This document shows, in pieces, positions 8,204 through 15,977 of a DNA stretch of 39,684 nucleotides; positions within the stretch are counted from its first letter, which is position 1, and each line of letters begins with the position of its first letter. The stretch is from contig JAHHRR010000015.1 in the NCBI GenBank assembly GCA_020025655.1, positions 1-39,684 on the forward strand, given 5' to 3'. The translations under genes were made by a program, and so were the position numbers. A model generated the notes under the pieces. The model ran no database searches and was not told where the DNA came from. It worked only from the letters and a program-made list of their open reading frames with translations. Origin of the DNA: Oscillospiraceae bacterium (GTDB taxonomy: Bacteria; Bacillota; Clostridia; Oscillospirales; Oscillospiraceae).

Positions 8204-9202
8204 TTATTTATATTTATGCTGTCTGTAAACAAGGGGAGTGATACCCTCAAATTTCTTGAAAACATTTATAAAGTAGCTTGAATCCATGTAGCCCAGATCA
8301 AGAGCGATCTGGTTTACGGAGTCGTTGGAATTGCGCAGTCTGGATTTTGCCCACTGCACCTTCTGACGGTTAACATAGTTTATAAAGTTTTCGCCCAGCT
8401 CACGTCTGAAAAGACGGGAGAAATAGCTGGGGCTGAGATGGCACAGCTGCGCCATGTTGTTCATGGTAACCATCTCATGCTGATGATTGTTGACGTATGC
8501 AACAGCGGGATAAACAGGGCTGCTCTTAGGCAGATCCGGCTCGAAGGAGGAGGCATCCGCCGAGGCGGGATCTCTCAGCTCCTGAATATCCTGAAGCACA
8601 GAACCGGAGGAATCAGTGGTGTTGTGCAGCAGGAATTCGTAAGTAAGAGCCTGATTTTCGCTGTTTACAGCTCTGTCGATAACGTAATTAACAATAGAGC
8701 TGATAGTTTCGGCAATCTGAACGATACGGCTGTACTCCATTTCGGGCAGCTTCTCATACTTCTGCATCAGCTCCTGATGGGCTGTATCACACTCGGTCTG
8801 GAATGAGCTTATCTCGCTTACAAGACGCTCAACCTTGGAATCAGTATCATCATTCGGGATTCTGATCTGACCGAACATAACAGCGCCCAGATAGCGTTCT
8901 CCCACCAGAACAGGTACAGCCACATCAACAATGCCGCAATGGCACAGATAGATATAAGGTCTACCCATACGTACGGCCTCAAGACCGGCGAGAGCATCAC
9001 AGCGGAAACAGCGTTTTCTGGATACCGGATTTTCACGAATAACAGAGCAGAACTCAGTTCTTCCACTGTGTTTGGTGATGGGATTACCCTTAAAATCTAT
9101 AGTAATGATGGCAGTTCCTGTAAGTTTAGCCAGCTCATCCTGAACTTTTTCCCAAAGGGGGATATCAAGCAATGATTTTAAATCAAATTCTCTTCTACCC
9201 AA
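8204..9202 (-). CDS. PocR-domain AraC/XylS-family transcription regulator
   Basis: The 332-residue regulator is built as a sensor plus DNA-binding domain. Residues about 8-165 match the PocR ligand-binding domain, including the cysteine cluster around SRKRCFRCDAL and YLCHCGIVDVAVP. The last about 100 residues are an AraC HTH_18 domain with two helix-turn-helix units (NNMAQLCHLSPSYFSRLFRR and VNQIALDLGYMDSSYFINVF). PocR in Salmonella controls 1,2-propanediol use, and PocR domains recur with glycerol and diol metabolism. A small polyol ligand is a reasonable guess given the glycerol genes nearby (inference). I chose the TTG at 9202. The GGAGGT ribosome site (9216-9211) lies 8 nt before it, whereas the TTG at 9211 overlaps that site. 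Confidence 0.9.
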   Translation of the reverse strand: MGRREFDLKSLLDIPLWEKVQDELAKLTGTAIITIDFKGNPITKHSGRTEFCSVIRENPVSRKRCFRCDALAGLEAVRMGRPYIYLCHCGIVDVAVPVLVGERYLGAVMFGQIRIPNDDTDSKVERLVSEISSFQTECDTAHQELMQKYEKLPEMEYSRIVQIAETISSIVNYVIDRAVNSENQALTYEFLLHNTTDSSGSVLQDIQELRDPASADASSFEPDLPKSSPVYPAVAYVNNHQHEMVTMNNMAQLCHLSPSYFSRLFRRELGENFINYVNRQKVQWAKSRLRNSNDSVNQIALDLGYMDSSYFINVFKKFEGITPLVYRQHKYK

Positions 9203-9258
9203 CTTACTCAACCTCCAAAATTATTATGCAAAATAACAGTATATTATATTCATATTTT

Positions 9259-9286
9259 AGTATACTTGAAAATTGGAAAATTTCAA
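9259..9286 (-). promoter_or_regulatory. Probable promoter of the PocR-AraC regulator
   Basis: TTGAAA (9286-9281) and TATACT (9264-9259) are 16 nt apart on the minus strand. The predicted transcript starts about 50 nt before the TTG start codon. Confidence 0.6.
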
Positions 9287-9299
9287 CTATATTTTGCTG

Positions 9300-9333
9300 A
9301 CCAAAATTACCAAAAATTTGTGGTAAAAATGGT
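9300..9333. promoter_or_regulatory. Nested palindrome ACCA-N5-ACCA-N8-TGGT-N5-TGGT, candidate operator
   Basis: Four four-base half-sites are arranged as two direct pairs facing each other: ACCA at 9300 and 9309, TGGT at 9321 and 9330. The dyad centre (9316.5) lies about 30 bp upstream of the -35 box of the regulator gene. Two pairs of half-sites are what a dimer of two-HTH AraC proteins would need. Binding by the adjacent regulator is inference. Confidence 0.45.
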
Positions 9334-9569
9334 AAAATTGATAAAGCAGATAAAAATAGCCTTGTAAAAATATGATAGATAATGTAAAACATGAGTTTTA
9401 TGACTGCATCTTTTATCGTGCAAATCTATCCTAAATGGAAAGAATTTTGCTTGAAAACTAAGCACTTAAACGATGAACAGCCGTGAGTGCATAGAAAATA
9501 ATTGCTATTAACATAAATGCAGTATGTAAATATCGTCAAATTGCAGAATCAAAATTTACTTTACTGTAT

Positions 9570-9598
9570 TTTACAAATTGATAATTTTGTTGTATAAT
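9570..9598 (+). promoter_or_regulatory. Sigma-A promoter of plsC-fabG-like operon
   Basis: TTTACA (9570-9575) and a perfect TATAAT (9593-9598) are separated by 17 nt. The -10 box overlaps an in-frame ATG at 9597, which rules that codon out as the plsC start. Confidence 0.8.
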
Positions 9599-9629
9599 GC
9601 AAGATAATCTTTATCAAGGTGGTTTAAAA

Positions 9630-10442
9630 ATGCTTGAATTTATATTGTTTTTCACCGCAGCCTTAGTGTCTGCGATTCTTTTTGGAGTTTTCGGCGGAGC
9701 TGCATTCTGGCAGGCTTTGCTGCTGTTCTTCGGCGTGTTCGTGGGACTTCATGTCATATATGTTCTGTTCTTCTATTTCGCAGCCCTGACTGTGGATAAA
9801 ACAAAGCCGCTGGAAAAGCAGAATAAGATATGCCGGTACGGCTGCGCACATATCATCGGCCTTGCAAATGTCTACATGAGCATCAGAGCACATATTATAA
9901 ATGAAGATATGCTCCCCAAAGACGGCCGTTTTCTTCTTATCTGCAATCACCGCTCCAATGTCGATCCGCTGATTGTTATGGATAAGCTCAGAAAATACAA
10001 CATTTCTTTCGTATCCAAGCCCTCAAACCTTGAAATTCCTTTAGGCGGACGTATCGCTTACGGCGCAGGCTTCCTTGCAATCGACAGAGAAAATAACAGA
10101 AATGCACTGAAAACCATTATTAACGCTGCCGACTATATTAAGCGTGACCTGTGTTCTATGGCAATTTATCCCGAAGGCACCAGAAGCAAAACCAAAGAGC
10201 TTCTGCCCTTCCATGCAGGCTCCTTTAAAATTGCCCAGAAGGCAAACTGCCCCCTTGTAATCTGCTCTATCTGGGGAGTTGAGAAGGTCAAGTTCTGGAA
10301 GTTCATCACAGGAAATGATGTATATATGAAGGTTCTTGAAGTTATTCCTGCCGATAAGGTCAAGGAATTGAGCACCGGTGAGCTTTCAGAATACAGCAGT
10401 CAGCTCATTGAAAAAAGTCTTGCAGAGGTAGAAAATGTATAA
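9630..10442 (+). CDS. plsC: 1-acyl-sn-glycerol-3-phosphate acyltransferase
   Basis: The 270-residue enzyme transfers an acyl chain to lysophosphatidate to give phosphatidate, at the inner face of the membrane. It has two hydrophobic N-terminal helices (3-25 and 28-53). The catalytic HX4D motif NHRSNVD is at 106-112, and the substrate-binding YPEGTRSK is at 180-187. The start at 9630 has an AAGGTGG ribosome site and lies downstream of the predicted transcription start. A longer frame from 9597 would begin inside the -10 box. The 3' end overlaps the next gene by 8 nt, indicating coupling with an SDR reductase. Confidence 0.92.
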   Translation: MLEFILFFTAALVSAILFGVFGGAAFWQALLLFFGVFVGLHVIYVLFFYFAALTVDKTKPLEKQNKICRYGCAHIIGLANVYMSIRAHIINEDMLPKDGRFLLICNHRSNVDPLIVMDKLRKYNISFVSKPSNLEIPLGGRIAYGAGFLAIDRENNRNALKTIINAADYIKRDLCSMAIYPEGTRSKTKELLPFHAGSFKIAQKANCPLVICSIWGVEKVKFWKFITGNDVYMKVLEVIPADKVKELSTGELSEYSSQLIEKSLAEVENV

Positions 10443-11166
10443 AAATGCGGTAGTTACAGGCTCTTCAAGAGGTATCGGCGCAGCAATCGCCGAGGCTCTT
10501 GCAAAAGACGGATGGGGAGTCTGCATAAACTATATTGAGCAGCAGGAAAAGGCGGAAGCACTGGTGCAGAAGCTCAGAGCGCAGGGCTGCCGCTGCATCT
10601 GTGTTAAAGCCGATGTATCGGTTAAGGAAGAGGTGGACAGAATGTTCGCCCTTGCTCAGTGCGAGCTTGGAGAAATCGGACTTCTGGTGAATAATGCAGG
10701 TATTTCCTGCCATCTCCAGTTTCAGGATACAACAGCTGACATCTGGAAAAGAGTTATGGATGTAAACTTAGGCGGCTGTTATAACTGCATTCAGGCGGCT
10801 CTGCCGTCCATGCTCCATGAGCATGAGGGAATTATAGTGAATATGGCTTCAATCTGGGGCCTGCACGGCGGCTCCTGCGAATCGGCCTATACCGCTTCAA
10901 AGCACGCTGTGGTGGGACTTACACGCTCCCTTTCTGCGGAGCTTGCACCGAGCCATATCCGTGTTAATGCAATCGCCCCCGGCGTTATAAGAACCGATAT
11001 GATGGCTCAGGAGCTGGATGAGGAACAGCTTGAGGAGCTTATGGGCGAGATGCCGCTTGAGCGCTTCGGTACACCGGAGGATGTGGCTCAGACCCTTATG
11101 TACCTTGTGAAGGCAGAATATGTAACAGGTCAGGTCATAAAGATTGACGGCGGATTTATGATTTAA
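10435..11166 (+). CDS. Short-chain dehydrogenase/reductase, 3-oxoacyl-ACP reductase-like
   Basis: The 243-residue protein has all classical SDR signatures: TGSSRGIG cofactor loop at 8-15, NNAG near 86-89, Ser139, and the catalytic YTASK with Tyr152 and Lys156. The C-terminal PGVIRTDM and GQVIKIDGGF are typical of FabG. FabG reduces 3-oxoacyl-ACP with NADPH during fatty acid synthesis. Linkage to plsC supports a lipid role, but no other fab genes are present here, so it could be a FabG paralog with another substrate. The start codon overlaps the end of plsC, with GAGGT as the ribosome site. Confidence 0.85.
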   Translation: MYKNAVVTGSSRGIGAAIAEALAKDGWGVCINYIEQQEKAEALVQKLRAQGCRCICVKADVSVKEEVDRMFALAQCELGEIGLLVNNAGISCHLQFQDTTADIWKRVMDVNLGGCYNCIQAALPSMLHEHEGIIVNMASIWGLHGGSCESAYTASKHAVVGLTRSLSAELAPSHIRVNAIAPGVIRTDMMAQELDEEQLEELMGEMPLERFGTPEDVAQTLMYLVKAEYVTGQVIKIDGGFMI

Positions 11167-11186
11167 TTCAATTTAAAATGAAACTA

Positions 11187-11214
11187 TCCCGAAGCTTTTG
11201 CTTCGGGATTTTTT
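11187..11214 (+). terminator. Terminator of the plsC-fabG-like operon
   Basis: A TCCCGAAGC/GCTTCGGGA stem with a TTTT loop is followed by six T residues, 20 nt after the stop codon. Confidence 0.9.
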
Positions 11215-11245
11215 GTTATCTGTTAACTAAATTACGTTAATAATA

Positions 11246-11273
11246 TTAAGTAAATTATATTAAGTAAATTATA
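11246..11273. repeat. Two tandem copies of a 14-bp AT-rich unit
   Basis: The unit TTAAGTAAATTATA occurs twice head to tail with no spacer. It has no recognised function and could be a regulatory or simple-sequence feature. Confidence 0.7.
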
Positions 11274-11468
11274 TTATGACAATAAAATTATGTTGAATAA
11301 ATTAAGTAAACGGCATAGAAACGGGGATTTGCTGCCCGCAGATGCAGAAAAATCCTGCCGGTGCGTGATTTACTGCGGACAAGGTATAAAAAGTAAAACA
11401 ATATGGGACAATAGTAATAACACCCTACATAGTATGTATTGGGCGACAATTTCCGGAGTGTGAAAGAA

Positions 11469-11816
11469 ATGGTCAAACGAGGAGATATTTATTATGCGGA
11501 TCTGAGTCCTGTTGTAGGCAGCGAGCAGGGCGGTATGAGGCCGGTTTTAATAGTGCAGAACGATACGGGGAACCGACACAGCCCTACGGTTATAGCCGCT
11601 GCCATTACAAGCCAGACAGGTAAAGCCAGACTTCCGACCCATATTCAGCTATCCGGCCACAGTGTAGGGCTGAATCGGGACAGCGTAATTCTTCTGGAGC
11701 AGATACGGACCATTGATAAATCCCGATTAAGGGAGCGAATGGGCAAGCTTGATGAAGGCACAATGAATGAAGTTAACAATGCACTGGCCGTATCCTTCGG
11801 TCTGGGCTCAGAATAA
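11469..11816 (+). CDS. MazF/NdoA (PemK-like) mRNA endoribonuclease
   Basis: The 115-residue protein starts MVKRGDIYYADLSPVVG and has the full MazF fold signature: GSEQGGMRPVLIVQND, TVIAAAIT with the expected Thr, and VILLEQIRTIDKSRL. It should cleave single-stranded mRNA at a short motif, as Bacillus EndoA does at UACAU. The ATG at 11469 has a GGAG 10 nt upstream; longer in-frame starts lack a ribosome site. In most Firmicutes the antitoxin gene (ndoAI, ribbon-helix-helix) lies directly upstream. None is recognisable here, only a 57-codon open frame of doubtful status. A terminator follows, so the gene is likely monocistronic. Confidence 0.9.
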   Translation: MVKRGDIYYADLSPVVGSEQGGMRPVLIVQNDTGNRHSPTVIAAAITSQTGKARLPTHIQLSGHSVGLNRDSVILLEQIRTIDKSRLRERMGKLDEGTMNEVNNALAVSFGLGSE

Positions 11817-11823
11817 ATTACAG

Positions 11824-11856
11824 CACCCTGTTCATAAGCTTGAACAGGGTGTTTTT
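11824..11856 (+). terminator. Terminator after mazF
   Basis: CACCCTGTTCA and TGAACAGGGTG pair around a 6-nt loop, followed by TTTTT. The AGGAGG ribosome site of the next gene begins 5 nt later, so the downstream gene presumably relies on read-through or a promoter within this area. Confidence 0.85.
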
Positions 11857-11874
11857 ATATAGGAGGTGAGGAAG

Positions 11875-12477
11875 GTGAAATTTCCAGTTTACATAGAAAA
11901 TTCAGTCTGCGGAGAGCTGGAGCTGTATACTGAGGGGCTGTACACGGTGTTTGAGGCAGAGGTGCAGGATGCGGATAAGCTTCTGCGGCTGTATCTTGCA
12001 GGGGAGGGGAGCTGCTGCCCCCTTGGGCTTATGAAGCCGGAGGGTGAGCGGGCGGTTTTAAAAAGAAGGCTTTCGAGGCTTGAGGTGAAGAAGCTGCCTG
12101 AAAAAATCGAGAGAGCTTTCGTGCTTGATGCAGCGAAAAGTCCGGATGAGGTTAAAGCAGACGGAGTGAAAAAGCCGGAGAGCGGGCAGGCTGAACAGTC
12201 AAAGAAACCGGAAGAAAAGCAGCCTGCACAGGCTGAAAATAGTGCAGTTAAGAAAAACGGGGAAGTTAAGAAGCAGCCGCAGGGCAAAGCTGTGCGTAAT
12301 GTGCGGACGGGGGCGGCAGGCCGGAAATCATTCTGGCAGGAATTACCGGACGGATGCCTGCTGGGGAACATAAATAACTGCCGTTATCTGGCCCTTCCGT
12401 CGGAAATTCGTGAAAATGCCAAAGGAATTCGTCGAATCAGATACAAAAAAAGAGAATATATTGTATTCCGCTATTGA
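11875..12477 (+). CDS. Hypothetical protein with a charged, low-complexity linker
   Basis: I do not recognise this 200-residue protein. Residues 1-85 look like a compact beta-rich domain beginning MKFPVYIENSVCGELELY. Residues about 88-145 are a Lys/Glu/Gln/Pro/Ala-rich linker, probably disordered. Residues about 148-200 are a second ordered segment (FWQELPDGCLLGNINNCRYL...) ending in IVFRY. No signal peptide or membrane helix is present, so a cytoplasmic protein is expected. The GTG at 11875 was chosen because AGGAGG (11861-11866) is 8 nt upstream; the in-frame GTG at 11866 overlaps that site. The pyrimidine phosphorylase promoter overlaps its stop codon. Confidence 0.7.
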   Translation: MKFPVYIENSVCGELELYTEGLYTVFEAEVQDADKLLRLYLAGEGSCCPLGLMKPEGERAVLKRRLSRLEVKKLPEKIERAFVLDAAKSPDEVKADGVKKPESGQAEQSKKPEEKQPAQAENSAVKKNGEVKKQPQGKAVRNVRTGAAGRKSFWQELPDGCLLGNINNCRYLALPSEIRENAKGIRRIRYKKREYIVFRY

Positions 12478-12502
12478 GAAAGATGAAAAAAGATGTTATA
12501 AT
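12474..12502 (+). promoter_or_regulatory. Sigma-A promoter of the pyrimidine-nucleoside phosphorylase gene
   Basis: TTGAGA (12474-12479) and a perfect TATAAT (12497-12502) are 17 nt apart. The -35 box overlaps the stop codon of the upstream hypothetical gene. The start codon lies 45 nt downstream with a GGAGG ribosome site. Confidence 0.85.
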
Positions 12503-12547
12503 TTTATCCCGTATATTGGGTATGAGAATTGACGGAGGCATTTAATT

Positions 12548-13849
12548 ATGCAGATGACAGATATAATAGCTAAAAAACGGGACGGCGAGGAGCTAAGCAC
12601 CGAAGAAATAGCTTATATGATAAAAGGCTATACCAAAGGAGATATTCCCGATTATCAGATGTCCGCAATGTGCATGGCAATACTGCTGCGTGGCATGAGC
12701 GACAGGGAAACTCTGGACATGACCATGTCTATGACAACTTCCGGAGAGAACCTTGACCTCAGCCCCATTGAAGGAATCAAGGTCGATAAGCACTCCACCG
12801 GCGGTGTCGGCGACAAGACAAGCCTTGTGCTTTGCCCCATGGTTTCAGCCTGCGGACTGAAGGTAGCCAAGATGTCCGGCAGAGGTCTGGGCCATACCGG
12901 CGGTACTATTGATAAGCTGGAGAGCTTCCCGGGTTTTAACACCAATATTTCCGAGGAAAAATTCTTTGAAAATGTCAATAAAATCGGCATTTCCATTATG
13001 GGTCAGACTGCTGATCTGGTTCCTGCCGATAAAAAGATATATGCACTGAGAGATGTTACAGGTACTGTACCCTCTATTCCTCTGATTGTAAGCTCTATTA
13101 TGTCCAAGAAGCTGGCCTCCGGATCTGATGTTATAGTGCTTGATGTTAAGTGCGGCAGCGGTGCATTCATGAAAACCAAGTCTCAGGCCAAGGAACTGGC
13201 TAGGGGCCTCACAAGAATCGGCAGACTTGCCGGAAGAAAGTGCGCTGCTGTTATTACTGATATGGATCAGCCCCTCGGCTATGCTGTGGGCAATGCTCTT
13301 GAGGTTAAGGAAGCCATTTCCGTGCTGAGAGGTCAGCAGAAGGGTGATCTTCTTGAGCTGTGTCTCACACTCGGTACCTGTATGCTTACCGAGGCAGGCT
13401 TTGCAGAAACCAAGGACGAGGCAAGAAAGATGCTCCGCAAGACCATTAAAGACGGCAGTGCTCTTAAAAAGCTTGCACAGATGGTTGAGGCTCAGGGCGG
13501 CGATGCAAGGGCTGTTTATGATACAAGCCTTCTGCCTGAGGCAAAATACAAGCTGCCTGTTTATTCTACTGAATCCGGATATGTACGGGGTATTCAGGCC
13601 GAGCAGGTTGGACTCGTGTCCATGCATCTGGGCGGCGGCAGAGCCACCAAGGACAGCGTGATTGACCTTGCTGTGGGTCTTGTACTGGATAAGAAGATAG
13701 GCGATCATGTGGATGAGGGTGAACTTCTGGGCACCATTCATGCAAATGATGAGAAGAAGGCAAAAGAGGCTGTGGAGCTTCTTCGCCGCTGCTATCGTTT
13801 CTCATCCGAGAATCATGCCCGCACTCCCTTCATTAAGGGTATTATCTGA
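12548..13849 (+). CDS. pdp: Pyrimidine-nucleoside phosphorylase
   Basis: The 433-residue enzyme splits uridine or thymidine with phosphate into base and (deoxy)ribose-1-phosphate, feeding nucleoside salvage. The family signature KHSTGGVGDKTS at 81-92 and the following MSGRGLGHTGGTIDKLE form the phosphate and nucleoside site. The length fits the dimeric Pdp/DeoA family. Firmicutes enzymes of this type usually take both uridine and thymidine, hence pdp rather than deoA (family knowledge). It has its own promoter and terminator and no deo genes beside it. Confidence 0.94.
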   Translation: MQMTDIIAKKRDGEELSTEEIAYMIKGYTKGDIPDYQMSAMCMAILLRGMSDRETLDMTMSMTTSGENLDLSPIEGIKVDKHSTGGVGDKTSLVLCPMVSACGLKVAKMSGRGLGHTGGTIDKLESFPGFNTNISEEKFFENVNKIGISIMGQTADLVPADKKIYALRDVTGTVPSIPLIVSSIMSKKLASGSDVIVLDVKCGSGAFMKTKSQAKELARGLTRIGRLAGRKCAAVITDMDQPLGYAVGNALEVKEAISVLRGQQKGDLLELCLTLGTCMLTEAGFAETKDEARKMLRKTIKDGSALKKLAQMVEAQGGDARAVYDTSLLPEAKYKLPVYSTESGYVRGIQAEQVGLVSMHLGGGRATKDSVIDLAVGLVLDKKIGDHVDEGELLGTIHANDEKKAKEAVELLRRCYRFSSENHARTPFIKGII

Positions 13850-13870
13850 AAATAATTCATTAAAATCTTT

Positions 13871-13898
13871 AAAAGACCGCACTTTTGTGCGGCCTTTT
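13871..13898 (+). terminator. Terminator after the pyrimidine phosphorylase gene
   Basis: AAAAG-CCGCAC pairs with GTGCGG-CTTTT around TTTT with one A-C mismatch. The 3' arm supplies part of the T tract. Confidence 0.7.
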
Positions 13899-13914
13899 GA
13901 ATTTCTGCAATAGT

Positions 13915-13943
13915 TTGCAGTTGTCAGCAGAATCTGATATTTA
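13915..13943 (+). promoter_or_regulatory. Possible extended -10 promoter of the MATE transporter gene
   Basis: TTGCAG (13915-13920), a 17-nt spacer and TATTTA preceded by TGA (13935-13943) lie just before the MATE gene. The -10 box itself is weak but the TGN extension is present. Confidence 0.45.
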
Positions 13944-13964
13944 AAAGGACAGGATGGAAGCCGA

Positions 13965-15299
13965 ATGGATAATAATACGCTTGGAAAGCATTTTACAGCA
14001 GCAGATTTATTAAAATTTGCTCTGCCGAATACTATAATGATGGTTTTCCTTTCCCTTTACGTTATAGTGGACGGAATGTTCATTTCACGCTATGTGGGAG
14101 AGCTGGCGCTGTCATCGGTAAATATGGTTTATCCCATACTCAGCCTGCAATATGCCGTCGGCGTAATGCTGGGAACAGGCGGCAGTGCTGTTATTGCCTG
14201 CAAAATGGGCATGGGTGCTATGCAGGAGGCAAGGGAAGATTTCACTGTGCTTGTGCTTGTGTCCGCCGTTGCGGGACTTGCCTTTACCTTAATTTGTATG
14301 CCGCTTATGAACCCGCTTCTGCATATTCTGGGTGTAAGCGCCGCACAGATGCCGTACTGTCGGATTTACGGCGGCATTATGCTTCTGTTTTCACCGATCG
14401 TGCTGCTGCAGACGGTTTTTCAGATGTATTTTGCAACCGCCGGAAAGCCCGGTCTTGGAATGTGGACTGTGGTAATCGGCGGAATCAGCAATGTGGTTCT
14501 GGATGCGCTCTTTATGGGCCCTATGAAAATGGGCGTTGCAGGAGCAGCCATTGCAACAACTATCGGTAATGCCGTGCCTGCGGTTGCGGGAATATTCTAC
14601 TTCCTTTTTAACAGGAAGGGGAGCCTGTATTATGTGAAAATCCGAAAGCTCAGGTGGGGCGTGCTTCTTAAAAGCTGCACAAACGGCTCGTCGGAAATGA
14701 TAAGCAATGCAGCGATTGCGGTTACGACCTTTCTCTTTAACCTGATTTTCATGCACTTCTGGGCGGAAAACGGCGTTGCAGCAATTACAATCATGAGCTA
14801 CTACCAGTTCGTGTTCAGCTCCATATTCATGGGCTTTTCTATGGGAATTGCGCCGGTTGTGAGCTACAAATACGGCAGCGGAGACAGGCAGCAGCTAAAA
14901 AGTATTGTGCGTTTCTGCCTGATCTGCATAATATGCGCCTCCATAGCTGTCTACTTGATTTCAAGACTTACAATAGGCTCCAGCCTGAAGCTTTTTACCG
15001 ACGTGGGCAGTCCTGTATACAATATTGCCATGGAGGGCTTCCACATATACGCCCTGCAATTTCTCCTTCTGGGGCTGAGCATTTTTGCCTCCGGACTGTT
15101 TACAGCGCTTAATAACGGGCTTGTTTCGGGCATAATATCCTTCGCAAGAACATTTCTGTTTCTGGTGGGCAGTCTGCTTTTGCTGCCGGCATGGTTCGGA
15201 GAGACAGGCGTATGGTTCGCAGTACCTCTTGCGGAGACGCTGGGCATTGTGGTTTCGGCTGTATTCCTGCTCTGGGGAAGAAAGAAATACCAATATTAA
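13965..15299 (+). CDS. MATE-family multidrug/sodium antiporter
   Basis: The 444-residue integral membrane protein has about 12 hydrophobic helices in two related halves. The N-terminal pattern LKFALPNTIMMVFLSLYVIVDGMFISRYVGELALSSVN, where VDGMFISRYVG holds the usual VDxxFIGxxVG-like core, marks the MATE fold. Members export cationic drugs or metabolites in exchange for sodium or protons. Similarity is closest to the MepA/NorM-like branch common in Clostridia. The substrate is not predictable. A GGA-rich ribosome site precedes the ATG. The gene seems monocistronic, and no clear terminator is visible before the next promoter. Confidence 0.92.
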   Translation: MDNNTLGKHFTAADLLKFALPNTIMMVFLSLYVIVDGMFISRYVGELALSSVNMVYPILSLQYAVGVMLGTGGSAVIACKMGMGAMQEAREDFTVLVLVSAVAGLAFTLICMPLMNPLLHILGVSAAQMPYCRIYGGIMLLFSPIVLLQTVFQMYFATAGKPGLGMWTVVIGGISNVVLDALFMGPMKMGVAGAAIATTIGNAVPAVAGIFYFLFNRKGSLYYVKIRKLRWGVLLKSCTNGSSEMISNAAIAVTTFLFNLIFMHFWAENGVAAITIMSYYQFVFSSIFMGFSMGIAPVVSYKYGSGDRQQLKSIVRFCLICIICASIAVYLISRLTIGSSLKLFTDVGSPVYNIAMEGFHIYALQFLLLGLSIFASGLFTALNNGLVSGIISFARTFLFLVGSLLLLPAWFGETGVWFAVPLAETLGIVVSAVFLLWGRKKYQY

Positions 15300-15382
15300 A
15301 GAGGTACTTCGTGCATATTGCATAAAAATTAACAAATTCACCTGTTTCCGCAATCTTTACACTTTTATCTCGCTACACTATG

Positions 15383-15391
15383 TGATATAAT
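15383..15391 (+). promoter_or_regulatory. Extended -10 element upstream of the flavin reductase-like gene
   Basis: TGATATAAT (15383-15391) is a perfect extended -10 box. A weak TTTTAT lies 17 nt upstream. It is 45 nt from the start codon. Confidence 0.6.
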
Positions 15392-15435
15392 CAACAATGT
15401 TCGTTAATGATGAATACGTTTAAGGAGAAATAGAA

Positions 15436-15930
15436 ATGCTGCGTGAAGTAAATCACAGGAAACATAAGGAGAATGCCTTTGACCTTTTCGGAAACTGGGG
15501 TCTTGTTGTCGCAGGAGACGAAAACGGCTATGATGCCATGACCATAGGCTGGGGTACTATGGGCAGAATATGGAATAAGGATATTGTCACAATTTATGTT
15601 CGCCCTCATCGTTACACCAGAGAATTTATAGATAAGAGTGAAAATTTCTCCCTGTGCTTCTTTGAAGAGAAATACAGAGAAACACTTGCATACTTCGGCA
15701 CCAAGTCCGGCAGGGAGGAGGATAAGGCTAAGGCCTGCGGCTTTACCCCTGTTTTTGAAAACGGATGTCCTCATTTTGAGGAAGCCAGACTGGTTATTGA
15801 ATGCCGCAAGCTGAGTGTTCATGAAATGGACCCCAGCGGCTTCATTGACGAAAGCCTGCACCAGTTCTATCCTGATAATGATTATCACCGTGTATATGTA
15901 GGTGAAATTACAAGACTTCTGGCAAAGTAA
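15436..15930 (+). CDS. Flavin reductase-like FMN-binding split-barrel protein
   Basis: The 164-residue protein matches the flavin reductase-like family, small cytoplasmic FMN-binding split barrels that reduce flavins or act as electron-transfer oxidoreductases. The core DAMTIGWGTMGRIWNKDIVTIYVRPHRYT corresponds to the family's flavin-binding strand and the conserved RP..T turn, and FSLCFFEEKYRETLAYFG follows. The protein is monocistronic, with an extended -10 promoter and a strong terminator. The physiological electron donor and acceptor are unknown. Confidence 0.87.
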   Translation: MLREVNHRKHKENAFDLFGNWGLVVAGDENGYDAMTIGWGTMGRIWNKDIVTIYVRPHRYTREFIDKSENFSLCFFEEKYRETLAYFGTKSGREEDKAKACGFTPVFENGCPHFEEARLVIECRKLSVHEMDPSGFIDESLHQFYPDNDYHRVYVGEITRLLAK

Positions 15931-15939
15931 ATAAACAGA

Positions 15940-15972
15940 AACTCCCGATACCTCGGTATCGGGAGTTTTTTT
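15940..15972. terminator. Shared terminator between convergent genes
   Basis: AACTCCCGATACC and GGTATCGGGAGTT form a 13-bp stem with a 2-nt minimum loop, followed by a run of T on the plus strand. It closes the flavin reductase-like gene. The minus-strand gene ending at 15978 can use it less efficiently because the opposite side is only moderately T-rich. Confidence 0.85.
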
Positions 15973-15977
15973 ACTTA

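Larger units (their letters stand above)
9203..9629. other. Divergent intergenic region between the AraC-type regulator and plsC
   Basis: The 427-bp, AT-rich region contains a promoter for each flanking gene and a nested palindrome near 9300-9333. Nothing gene-like is seen in the remaining part (9340-9560). Confidence 0.7.
11167..11468. other. Gene-poor 302-bp stretch upstream of mazF
   Basis: It contains the terminator at 11187-11214, a two-copy 14-bp repeat at 11246-11273, and a 57-codon open frame at 11290-11463 that ends 5 nt before the mazF start. That frame has no ribosome site and no resemblance to known antitoxins, so I did not call it a gene. Confidence 0.6.

Noticed and set aside
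9597..9629. Upstream ATG at 9597 as the plsC start
   Set aside because: It lies inside the perfect TATAAT box, and the ATG at 9630 has the ribosome site.
11290..11463. 57-codon open frame directly upstream of mazF as an antitoxin gene
   Set aside because: No ribosome site, unusual composition for an antitoxin, and no ribbon-helix-helix or AbrB pattern. Kept as a question in the findings rather than a gene.
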